A stretch of 5,206 nucleotides of DNA from Acholeplasmatales bacterium (GTDB lineage Bacteria > Bacillota_I > Bacilli_A > Acholeplasmatales > Anaeroplasmataceae): contig JAEELU010000036.1 in assembly GCA_016282815.1 (NCBI GenBank), positions 1 through 5,206 on the forward strand, written 5' to 3'. The translations under genes were made by a program, and so were the position numbers. Position 1 is the first letter of the stretch; the number at the start of each line of letters is the position of its first letter. Of this stretch, positions 1 to 5,206 are shown piece after piece. The notes under the pieces were generated by a model. That model had not been told where the DNA came from. It saw only the letters and a program-made list of their open reading frames with translations, and made no database searches.

Positions 1-98
1 AATGTATAGACATCAATCCTTAAATCAGTTATTATTAAATTAATTTTATATAGAGTCCAATTTTATGGGTTCACTATATTCTCCAGGTATTTTTATTA
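1..98 (-). other. AT-rich intergenic end of window, no gene seen
   Basis: Past the sigma stop codon there is no open frame of useful length and no convincing terminator. A weak hairpin can be drawn from ATATAG and CTATAT arms near 47-80, but no T tract follows it. Minus-strand AT-rich hexamers such as TAAAAT (49-44) or AATAAT (36-31) could serve as a -10 for a gene starting beyond the left edge. AAGGA (21-17) precedes an ATG at 13-11 by only 3 nt, too close to call a start. Confidence 0.4.
55..70. promoter_or_regulatory. Imperfect second copy of the GTCCA-N6-TGGAC dyad
   Basis: GTCCA (55-59), six A/T bases, then TGGGT (66-70) matches the core of the palindrome before the sigma gene (GTCCA, six A/T bases, TGGAC) at 8 of 10 positions with identical spacing. 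It lies about 30 bp beyond the sigma stop codon, in the gap before whatever gene follows. It could be an operator or promoter element of the next unit. One 8/10 match in AT-rich DNA is weak on its own. Confidence 0.35.
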
Positions 99-965
99 TT
101 ATTTAGATTTGAACATAAGCTCACGTAGCTCGTTTATGTTCTCTGAGTTTTGAAGCTTCTTAATTGAATTAGAAACTAGCTGTCTAGCACGTTCACTAGA
201 AACGTGAAGCTCTTTACCAATTTCTTCGTAATTAAGCTTCGCTGTACCATCTAAGCCATAATAGCTATAGACAGCAAAGATTTCCTTTGCATTAAGAACA
301 GTCTTAAGCATGCTATAAATAGTCTCGTAAACCTTGTTCTTAAGAGCCTTCTCCTCTGGGCTTAGTGATGAATTATCAGCAACTAGGTCAGAGAATGTAG
401 TTTCCTCACTATCACCAACTGAGCAGTCTAATGAATTAACTGGCTTAGCATAATCCATTAAATTTAATACTTCCATTGGATCAGTATTTAATTCCTCAGC
501 GAGCTCATCAACTGAAGGGCATCTACTTAGCTTTTGTTCAAGCTCTGCATAGACTCTTTTGTACTGGTTAGTTCTCTTGTACACATTGTCAGGAAGTCTA
601 ACTGATCTACCAGTATTAGCAACAGCTCTAGATATACTGTTTCTAATCCACTGAACTGCGCAGGTAGAGAACTGAGTTCCACGTGAAGGGTCGTACTTCT
701 CAATTGCAGTAAGAAGTCCCATCTTACCCTCTTGCATAAGGTCCTCGAAAGGAACACCCTTATTCTTATAATCAGAAGCAACGTATGATACTAGCTTAAC
801 ATTATTACTAATGATCATATCTATTGCGTGTGCACCCTTTTTAACTAAAGCCTCAAGCTTAGCTACTTCAGCAGGTGATAGGGAATGATTTGAATCAAGT
901 GTGCGCTTTGCTTCATCAGCAAGCTTTACATCAGATATTAAGTTTTCAATTACATAATTGCTCAT
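99..965 (-). CDS. Sigma-70 family RNA polymerase sigma factor, divergent
   Basis: This 288-residue protein directs host RNA polymerase to promoters. It lacks region 1.1. Residues about 28-52 resemble region 1.2, and 53-125 are region 2, including the core-binding stretch FEDLMQEGKMGLLTAIEKYDP (positions 73-93). Region 2.4 is at 101-118, region 3 at about 126-185, and region 4 at about 205-275 with the helix-turn-helix at 244-270 (EEIGKELHVSSERARQL). Region 2.4 reads QWIRNSIS where housekeeping sigma has WWIRQAIT, so residues equivalent to E. coli W433, Q437 and T440 are changed to Gln, Asn and Ser. Region 4.2 keeps the Glu-Arg and Arg-Gln contacts but has Ser where R584 sits. I start it at the ATG at 965, preceded by GGAGG with a 6-nt spacer. 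The frame is open for 22 more codons, but that part covers the promoter and palindrome. It is a single-gene unit after a terminator. Probably an alternative or phage-type sigma for a late or middle gene set (inference). Confidence 0.93.
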   Translation of the reverse strand: MSNYVIENLISDVKLADEAKRTLDSNHSLSPAEVAKLEALVKKGAHAIDMIISNNVKLVSYVASDYKNKGVPFEDLMQEGKMGLLTAIEKYDPSRGTQFSTCAVQWIRNSISRAVANTGRSVRLPDNVYKRTNQYKRVYAELEQKLSRCPSVDELAEELNTDPMEVLNLMDYAKPVNSLDCSVGDSEETTFSDLVADNSSLSPEEKALKNKVYETIYSMLKTVLNAKEIFAVYSYYGLDGTAKLNYEEIGKELHVSSERARQLVSNSIKKLQNSENINELRELMFKSK

Positions 966-971
966 AAGCTG

Positions 972-976
972 CCTCC
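972..976 (-). promoter_or_regulatory. Ribosome binding site of the sigma gene
   Basis: GGAGG reads on the minus strand 6 nt before the ATG at 965. It decides the start: an upstream in-frame ATG at 1031 has no comparable site and would lie in the promoter palindrome. Confidence 0.9.
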
Positions 977-996
977 ATTTTTTTCTTGTGTACATG

Positions 997-1002
997 ATTA
1001 TA
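997..1002 (-). promoter_or_regulatory. -10 box of the sigma gene promoter (TATAAT)
   Basis: A perfect TATAAT reads on the minus strand, about 30 nt upstream of the sigma start codon. Transcription would start near 990, leaving a leader of about 25 nt containing the GGAGG. At 16-18 bp spacing the -35 hexamers are AATTTT, AAATTT and CAAATT, none like TTGACA. The only TTG-like hexamer, TTGGAC, is 11 bp away, too close for a standard promoter. The promoter may therefore depend on an activator or on a different holoenzyme. Confidence 0.65.
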
Positions 1003-1011
1003 CAAAATACC

Positions 1012-1031
1012 ATGTCCAAAAATTTGGACAT
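1012..1031. promoter_or_regulatory. Perfect 9+9 bp palindrome over the -35 region of the sigma promoter
   Basis: ATGTCCAAA (1012-1020) and TTTGGACAT (1023-1031) are exact reverse complements separated by AA. The dyad is centred about 31 bp upstream of the expected transcription start, exactly where a -35 box would be. A 2-nt loop makes a good RNA hairpin unlikely, so a binding site for a dimeric protein is more plausible. Binding there could repress the promoter or replace the missing -35 contact. The binding protein is not identified in this window. Confidence 0.6.
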
Positions 1032-1033
1032 AG

Positions 1034-1073
1034 AAAAAGGTAATGCTAAAACCTAAGCATTACCTCGTTTTTT
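1034..1073. terminator. Probable bidirectional intrinsic terminator
   Basis: AGGTAATGCT (1038-1047) and AGCATTACCT (1056-1065) form a perfect 10-bp stem with an 8-nt loop. On the minus strand the stem is followed by four further T residues (1037-1034), and on the plus strand by CG and six T residues (1068-1073). It begins 8 nt after the TAG of the VWA gene, so it would end the helicase-ATPase-VWA transcript and insulate the sigma gene. Only four of ten pairs are G-C, so strength is moderate. No plus-strand gene is visible, so the plus-strand activity may be incidental. Confidence 0.72.
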
Positions 1074-2345
1074 CTATTTGATTCTCGCTACTGCACCCCA
1101 TGGTGGAGTAACCTCATCGTTATTAATAATCCATAATACTGGAATATTCCTTCTTAAGGATTCATCTGGAAATACGTCATAGCCATCTGTTATAAAGACT
1201 ATCATATCAGGAGTAGCCTTCATCTTCTCAATTATATTATCAAGGTTTTGGAATACTGACTTAAAGCTAGTACCTCCACCACCCTGTACCTTCATTGATA
1301 GAATATCATCTACTGACTCAAATGGCATTGGCTCATATGTTGTAGCATCCATACATACTACAAAGCCATGAAGCTTTTCCATGTCTGCTATAGCACCTCT
1401 TATTTCAGAGAATGCTTTATTTAAATCTAAATCTGAAATTGAACCAGATGTATCTACTACGAATAATAGGTTCGCATCAGGTACCTCTACCTCTTCATTA
1501 AAATCAGGTAGAAAGAATGGTGAATCATACCTTCTATCTGGTGGAGTAAATGAATAATCGTTTTTCTCATATGAGACGAAATCCTTTAATATTACTCTCC
1601 AGTCAAGCTGTGACTTAGTAAGCTCACCGAACAATCTCTTAGCTCCAAGTGGAATCTCACCCTTACCATGGCTTGAGGCTTCGATTGCTCCTACTAATCT
1701 CTCCTCCCACTCATCCTTTAAGGCTTCATCTTCCTGCCAGTGAGAGTGGTCATCAAATGATGTACCTTGGCCAATAGCACCATTGTCGCCATTACCTTTT
1801 CCACCAATACCCTTAGCACCATTACCAGTACCAATTGAGTCCTGGCCAGTACCTTTAGATCCCAAACCTGCTCCAGCCATCTTCTTAGCCTTCTTAATAA
1901 GCATTTCATATACTTCCTCTGCGGTGTAGTTATAACCTTCAGCTCCGTCGGGTGCGATATGCATCGCCTCTCCATAATTTTTAAGAGTAATGAATGATAA
2001 ATCCATATCCACAGACTTTAATATATTAGAATTAACTACTATATCGCAGGCAATATTGAATATGAACTGGTCGTATTTTAAGCCTCTAAAGCAGTGCTTT
2101 AATACTACATGTAGGATTTCGTGCATAAGCACAAAATCTACCTCTCTTGGTGATAGCTCATCTAGGAAGGTTGGACTAAATGCTATCTTATACGCATTTG
2201 TATAAGCTGTAGGACAATCAGGATCTAAGCTAAATTTCATATTCATCAGTAGCATTCCATAGAATGCGTGATCATTTAGAATACGGAGCCTTGAGAATAA
2301 TAACTTCTGTGTAAGCTCCTTTTTCTTAGTATCTGTTAGCTGCAT
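1074..2345 (-). CDS. DUF2201-type metallopeptidase-like / VWA domain protein
   Basis: This 423-residue protein has the two-part layout of the DUF2201 (VWA-like) family. Residues about 10-155 are a metallopeptidase-like domain with HEILH at 75-79, a classical HExxH zinc site, followed by NIACD at 97-101, where Asp101 could be a further ligand. Residues about 157-195 form a low-complexity Gly/Asn/Lys linker. Residues about 290-415 are a VWA domain with a complete MIDAS: DTSGS at 298-302, Thr359 in GGGGTS and Asp387 in ITDG. No signal peptide or membrane segment is visible, so it is cytoplasmic. The ATG at 2345 has AAGGGA (2361-2356) 10 nt upstream and overlaps the end of the AAA+ gene by 20 bp, indicating translational coupling. 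In family terms it is the adaptor or substrate-binding partner of the MoxR ATPase. Whether the zinc site is proteolytic or structural cannot be told from sequence. The gene ends in TAG, eight bases before a terminator-like hairpin. Confidence 0.92.
   Translation of the reverse strand: MQLTDTKKKELTQKLLFSRLRILNDHAFYGMLLMNMKFSLDPDCPTAYTNAYKIAFSPTFLDELSPREVDFVLMHEILHVVLKHCFRGLKYDQFIFNIACDIVVNSNILKSVDMDLSFITLKNYGEAMHIAPDGAEGYNYTAEEVYEMLIKKAKKMAGAGLGSKGTGQDSIGTGNGAKGIGGKGNGDNGAIGQGTSFDDHSHWQEDEALKDEWEERLVGAIEASSHGKGEIPLGAKRLFGELTKSQLDWRVILKDFVSYEKNDYSFTPPDRRYDSPFFLPDFNEEVEVPDANLLFVVDTSGSISDLDLNKAFSEIRGAIADMEKLHGFVVCMDATTYEPMPFESVDDILSMKVQGGGGTSFKSVFQNLDNIIEKMKATPDMIVFITDGYDVFPDESLRRNIPVLWIINNDEVTPPWGAVARIK
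1761..1877 (-). other. Glycine-rich low-complexity linker within the VWA protein
   Basis: Residues about 157-195 consist of degenerate short units such as GTG, GNG, GKG and GIGG. They separate the HExxH domain from the VWA domain and probably form a flexible tether. The unit is not an exact DNA repeat, although slippage could change its length between relatives. Confidence 0.75.
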
Positions 2346-3447
2346 CTAGCATCTTTCCCTTCGTGCTTAACCATTTCTGGTATTCTGGTATTCTTAAAAG
2401 CTTAAGCTTAAAGTCATCCCCAATATACATATAATCCTTTAATAGGACTAATGTATAATCTGGTGATAGCTTATCAGCATATCTAATACTATTAGCTATT
2501 CTATCAGTATCATTTTGATGCTTTGAAGCGTAATATACCATAGCTGATGTTAATGCATAAATAACATCAGGCTTCGTAGGAACCTTAGTTTCAGTCCCAT
2601 TGAATATTGCCTCAATATCAGGTAAACTACCAAATACTCTAATCCAACCCTTAAATTCAGTTGCAAGCCCTGTTCCAATTAAGCCTGATACAAGGTTATA
2701 TACAACCTTCATATCATCGCTTACGTTATTTAATATATTAGAAACTAGCTCCCAGCTACGAGGAGTTGCGAAAGCAAGTGATTGATCAGATGGATTAAAG
2801 CAATTTAATTTGTCTGGGAATTGCTTCATAAATCCTAATACCATAGGATTAATACCAGATGAAACTGCCCATCTATTCCATGAATCGTAGTCTGCAGTAA
2901 TTTCCATATGTAATAATCTATTAGCTAAGGCCTTTGGCATTTGATAAGCAACTGATTTATCAGTTACTCTATTACCAGCTGCGATAACAATACAGTTATC
3001 AGGAAGCATATGCTCTCCAACCTTTCTATCTAGAGTAATTTGATATGCTGCAGCCTGAACTGATGGGCTTGCTGCGGAAATCTCATCTAAGAATAATATA
3101 TTAATAACATCCTTACTAGGATCCATATCAAATATTTGAGGTCTTAGCCAAACTGCAAGTGTCTTATCCTCATTTGCAGTAGGGATACCTCTTAAATCTA
3201 TTGGGTTGAATAGGATTAATCTTACATCAGTAATAGCAACCTTCTTACCAGTTTCCTTAGTAAGGTTATTGCCTAACTCTCTTACTGATTGAGATTTACC
3301 AATACCTGGAGCACCCCATAGCATTACTGAAGGCATAGACTTTAGCTCTATGCCTTTATTTATAACATTTGAATACATTTCAGTTAATGCAGTTAGACTG
3401 CTATCAACACTTAATACGGGTATACCACCCATTCTCATATTATCCAA
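2326..3447 (-). CDS. MoxR-type AAA+ ATPase, partner of the VWA protein
   Basis: This is a 373-residue single-domain AAA+ ATPase of the MoxR/AAA_5 type, expected to act in the cytoplasm as an ATP-driven remodelling ring. Visible motifs are Walker A at residues 45-52 (GAPGIGKS), Walker B at about 117-122 (ILFLDE), sensor 1 Asn at about 159 (AAGNR), a likely arginine finger at R177 (ALANRL) and a sensor-2-like Arg at 230 (ATPRSWE). All key residues are present, so it should be active. The C-terminal 130 residues form a helical lid and tail without a recognised motif. I chose the TTG start at 3447 because AAAAGGAG (3465-3458) lies 10 nt upstream; the in-frame ATG at 3438 would be 19 nt away and the one at 3432 further still. 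With TTG the gene overlaps the helicase stop by 8 bp. Its own end overlaps the VWA gene by 20 bp. The MoxR-VWA pairing is well known; the client is unknown. Confidence 0.92.
   Translation of the reverse strand: MDNMRMGGIPVLSVDSSLTALTEMYSNVINKGIELKSMPSVMLWGAPGIGKSQSVRELGNNLTKETGKKVAITDVRLILFNPIDLRGIPTANEDKTLAVWLRPQIFDMDPSKDVINILFLDEISAASPSVQAAAYQITLDRKVGEHMLPDNCIVIAAGNRVTDKSVAYQMPKALANRLLHMEITADYDSWNRWAVSSGINPMVLGFMKQFPDKLNCFNPSDQSLAFATPRSWELVSNILNNVSDDMKVVYNLVSGLIGTGLATEFKGWIRVFGSLPDIEAIFNGTETKVPTKPDVIYALTSAMVYYASKHQNDTDRIANSIRYADKLSPDYTLVLLKDYMYIGDDFKLKLLRIPEYQKWLSTKGKMLDAANRY
2356..2361 (-). promoter_or_regulatory. Ribosome binding site of the VWA gene, inside the AAA+ gene
   Basis: AAGGGA lies 10 nt before the ATG at 2345 and within the last codons of the AAA+ gene. 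This fits coupled translation of the two proteins. Confidence 0.6.
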
Positions 3448-5206
3448 TTATCTTCAACTCCTTTTCTAGCTCTTTTACCTTTTGGGCTACGACTTCAATT
3501 TCCTCATCGTAGCTTATAGTTTTATTAAGCTCTTCTTTAATTGCTGCTTCTATAGCCTCAAATTCCTTTAAGGCCTTCTTATTTTCCTTAAGCTTATCAG
3601 CCATACCACTCTCAAGGTAATTATCAATTCTATTTAAAGAACCAAACTCGCTCGAGCCTATTGTAATGATATGTCTACCCTTACCTACAATATATAGATA
3701 TAGATTGTTTTCCACTAAATTCTTAGGGGCTACAATTTCAAATCCATGGTAGGTATCGATTGAAACCTCTTCAGTGCCTCTAAGATTATTCATTAATGTA
3801 CTCCATATTAATGATCTAAGCTCATTTCTAAACTCAACGCTATAAACCTGCTTATTTATCTCATAATGATTTATATCAGCCTCTAGCTTTTCAATGTTAT
3901 TCTTAGCATTCATAATCTTAGCAGGAATCTCAAGAAGCTCTCTTTGGATACTAGCTCTCTTTTCCTTTTCCTTTCTAGCTAATAATCTTAATCTAGAAAG
4001 CTCATTAGTTAATTCAACGTGATCCTTAAGTCTTGAATTACCTAATGCTAGAGCCTTAACCTCACTATAATTTAAGACAAGGTCCTCAATATCCTCCTTC
4101 TGTCTTTCATTAACAGAGTTAGATAATAACTCATTGATGAATTTCTGCTTAGTCTCAAGGATTTGCCAGCTATAAGCATCAAATGAACCTTCAACTATAT
4201 ATCTATAGATAAAGATTTCCTCATTTGTATTACCCTGTCTTAGAATTCTACCCTCACGCTGAACCATATCAGATGGTCTCCAAGGTACATCAAGGTGGTG
4301 AATTGCGTATAGCTTTTCCTGAATATTAACACCAACTCCAAGCTTGTATGTAGATCCAAGTAGAATTCTAATGTCGCCATTAGATACCTTCTTAAACATA
4401 CTATCACGTGCTTTTGGTGATTTAGCATCGTGAACGAATGCAATCTCTGATGGATTGATACCACGCTTAACTAATAGAGACTTTAATTCATCATATACAT
4501 TAAAGTCATCACCAGGAACTGATGTATCGCAGAATATAAGCTGTGTACCCCTAAAATCCTTAGTTTTAAGGTAAATATCACATACGTTATTAGCACAGGC
4601 TGATAATTTTCCAGTGTAATCAAGGTGATAAGCATCATTATCGATTAGTCTTAAATCAAGCGCTGCCTTTCTACCATCGGATGTGATCTTAAGCATATTA
4701 TCCTTTTCACCATCAGTCTTTTTCTTATGCTTTCTAACGTTATCAGCTCTATCAGCTAATCCTAATATATAGTTAGTAAGCTCACCTGTTTTCTTAATAA
4801 CTACATCAGTGTAGCCATTAAATTTAGGTAAATCAGGTGAATCTATATTATTATAGAAATCAGCGATATTAGCTAATATTTCAGTTAGCTCTGGTAGATT
4901 ATGGAATTTAGAAATACGATTAGTAGTTTTATATGTTGTAGTAGTAACATCAATTTCTATTTCCTTATTGATATTAGCAAACATTGAAAGCCACTTATCA
5001 AAGGAATCTATATCTAATAGTCTTAATTCACCATTTTGTAGATATGACTGTAATACAAATAGGTCACTTACTGAATTTGTAATCGGTGTACCCGTTGCCA
5101 TAATAATACCTGTATTAGGCTGAGCATTTAGGTACCCACATACCTGCTTTAGGTGACCACACTTTGTAGACCCAGTTAGATTTAAGCCCTTAATTCCACC
5201 AAGTGC
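3440..5206 (-). CDS. SNF2-like superfamily 2 helicase, C-terminal part (5' end outside window)
   Basis: This is the C-terminal 588 residues of a DNA/RNA-dependent ATPase. The reading frame stays open to the right edge of the window, so the ATG at 5101 is an internal Met inside a helicase motif, not the start. Counting from the edge, residues 37-45 (ATGTPITNS) are SF2/SNF2 motif III. Residues about 200-330 form the second RecA-like lobe, with motif IV near 221-227 (TQLIFCD), motif V at 290-296 (GVGVNIQ) and motif VI at 316-325 (QREGRILRQG) carrying the arginine fingers. Residues about 395-448 and 540-585 are Lys/Glu-rich and probably coiled coil; between them lies a small domain I do not recognise. 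Walker A and DExx must lie beyond the window. Related proteins in phages and ICEs are very long and often carry methyltransferase domains upstream, so a fusion is possible but unseen. The stop codon overlaps the start of the AAA+ gene, implying one operon. Family is confident; role (DNA remodelling, anti-restriction or replication) is not. Confidence 0.9.
   Translation of the reverse strand, partial: ALGGIKGLNLTGSTKCGHLKQVCGYLNAQPNTGIIMATGTPITNSVSDLFVLQSYLQNGELRLLDIDSFDKWLSMFANINKEIEIDVTTTTYKTTNRISKFHNLPELTEILANIADFYNNIDSPDLPKFNGYTDVVIKKTGELTNYILGLADRADNVRKHKKKTDGEKDNMLKITSDGRKAALDLRLIDNDAYHLDYTGKLSACANNVCDIYLKTKDFRGTQLIFCDTSVPGDDFNVYDELKSLLVKRGINPSEIAFVHDAKSPKARDSMFKKVSNGDIRILLGSTYKLGVGVNIQEKLYAIHHLDVPWRPSDMVQREGRILRQGNTNEEIFIYRYIVEGSFDAYSWQILETKQKFINELLSNSVNERQKEDIEDLVLNYSEVKALALGNSRLKDHVELTNELSRLRLLARKEKEKRASIQRELLEIPAKIMNAKNNIEKLEADINHYEINKQVYSVEFRNELRSLIWSTLMNNLRGTEEVSIDTYHGFEIVAPKNLVENNLYLYIVGKGRHIITIGSSEFGSLNRIDNYLESGMADKLKENKKALKEFEAIEAAIKEELNKTISYDEEIEVVAQKVKELEKELKIIG
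3458..3465 (-). promoter_or_regulatory. Ribosome binding site that favours a TTG start for the AAA+ gene
   Basis: AAAAGGAG lies within the end of the helicase gene. Its distance is 10 nt to the TTG at 3447 but 19 nt to the ATG at 3438. The VWA gene uses the same 10-nt spacing, which supports the TTG. Confidence 0.65.

Noticed and set aside
1..98. Possible start of a further gene at the ATG at 13-11
   Set aside because: The AAGGA is only 3 nt away and just four codons are visible, so no call is possible.
168..180. A shared ATTAGAAACTAGCT string in the sigma gene and again near 2739-2752 in the AAA+ gene
   Set aside because: Both encode a Leu-Val-Ser-Asn stretch with the same preferred codons, so this is coincidence of codon use rather than a repeat.
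527..781. Minus-strand alternative-frame open frames inside the sigma, VWA (1718-1975) and helicase (4240-4464) genes
   Set aside because: They are out-of-frame shadows of genes with clear conserved motifs.
966..1031. A 22-residue N-terminal extension of the sigma factor from the ATG at 1031
   Set aside because: It runs through the palindrome and the TATAAT, lacks a ribosome binding site, and GGAGG sits ideally before the ATG at 965.
1990..2205. Plus-strand 71-residue open frame
   Set aside because: It is antisense to the conserved HExxH domain, has no ribosome binding site I can support, and resembles no known protein.
2600..2785. Plus-strand 61-residue open frame
   Set aside because: It lies fully antisense to the AAA+ gene in a stretch with clear minus-strand coding character.
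3440..5101. The ATG at 5101 as the start of the helicase gene
   Set aside because: The frame is open for 35 more codons to the window edge, the residues before it continue the helicase fold, and the Met lies directly before motif III.
1..5206. CRISPR arrays, tRNA or rRNA genes, insertion sequences
   Set aside because: No regularly spaced repeats, cloverleaf sequence, transposase or terminal inverted repeats were found.

Overview
The window is an AT-rich stretch in which every supported gene lies on the minus strand. It reads right to left as: (i) the C-terminal part of a large SNF2-like superfamily 2 helicase, cut by the right edge of the window; (ii) a MoxR-type AAA+ ATPase; (iii) a DUF2201-type protein with an N-terminal HExxH metallopeptidase-like domain and a C-terminal von Willebrand A (VWA) domain; (iv) a 42-base gap holding a stem-loop flanked by A and T tracts, a likely bidirectional terminator; and (v) a sigma-70 family RNA polymerase sigma factor with its own promoter and ribosome binding site. 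The last 98 bases after the sigma gene hold no recognisable gene.

The strong Shine-Dalgarno sequences (GGAGG, AAAAGGAG, AAGGGA), the TATAAT -10 box and the AT-rich codon use (AGA for Arg, many TTA/CTA Leu) suggest a Firmicutes, probably clostridial, host. A giant multidomain SNF2-type helicase beside a divergent stand-alone sigma factor, with nothing chromosomal around them, suggests a large phage or another big mobile element (ICE or plasmid). This is inference: no capsid, terminase, tail, integrase or conjugation gene is in view.

The helicase, ATPase and VWA genes overlap end to start (8 bp and 20 bp), so they form one translationally coupled unit. The MoxR ATPase and VWA protein are a classical pair in which the ATPase is thought to remodel a client presented by the VWA partner, often with a metal ion at its MIDAS site. 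Here the pair sits directly behind a DNA-remodelling helicase, and that linkage is the most interesting functional hint. The sigma gene is a separate unit. Its promoter has a perfect -10 but no recognisable -35; a perfect 9+9 bp palindrome occupies the -35 position instead. An imperfect second copy with the same spacing lies just past the sigma gene, which suggests a shared regulator or a non-standard promoter class.
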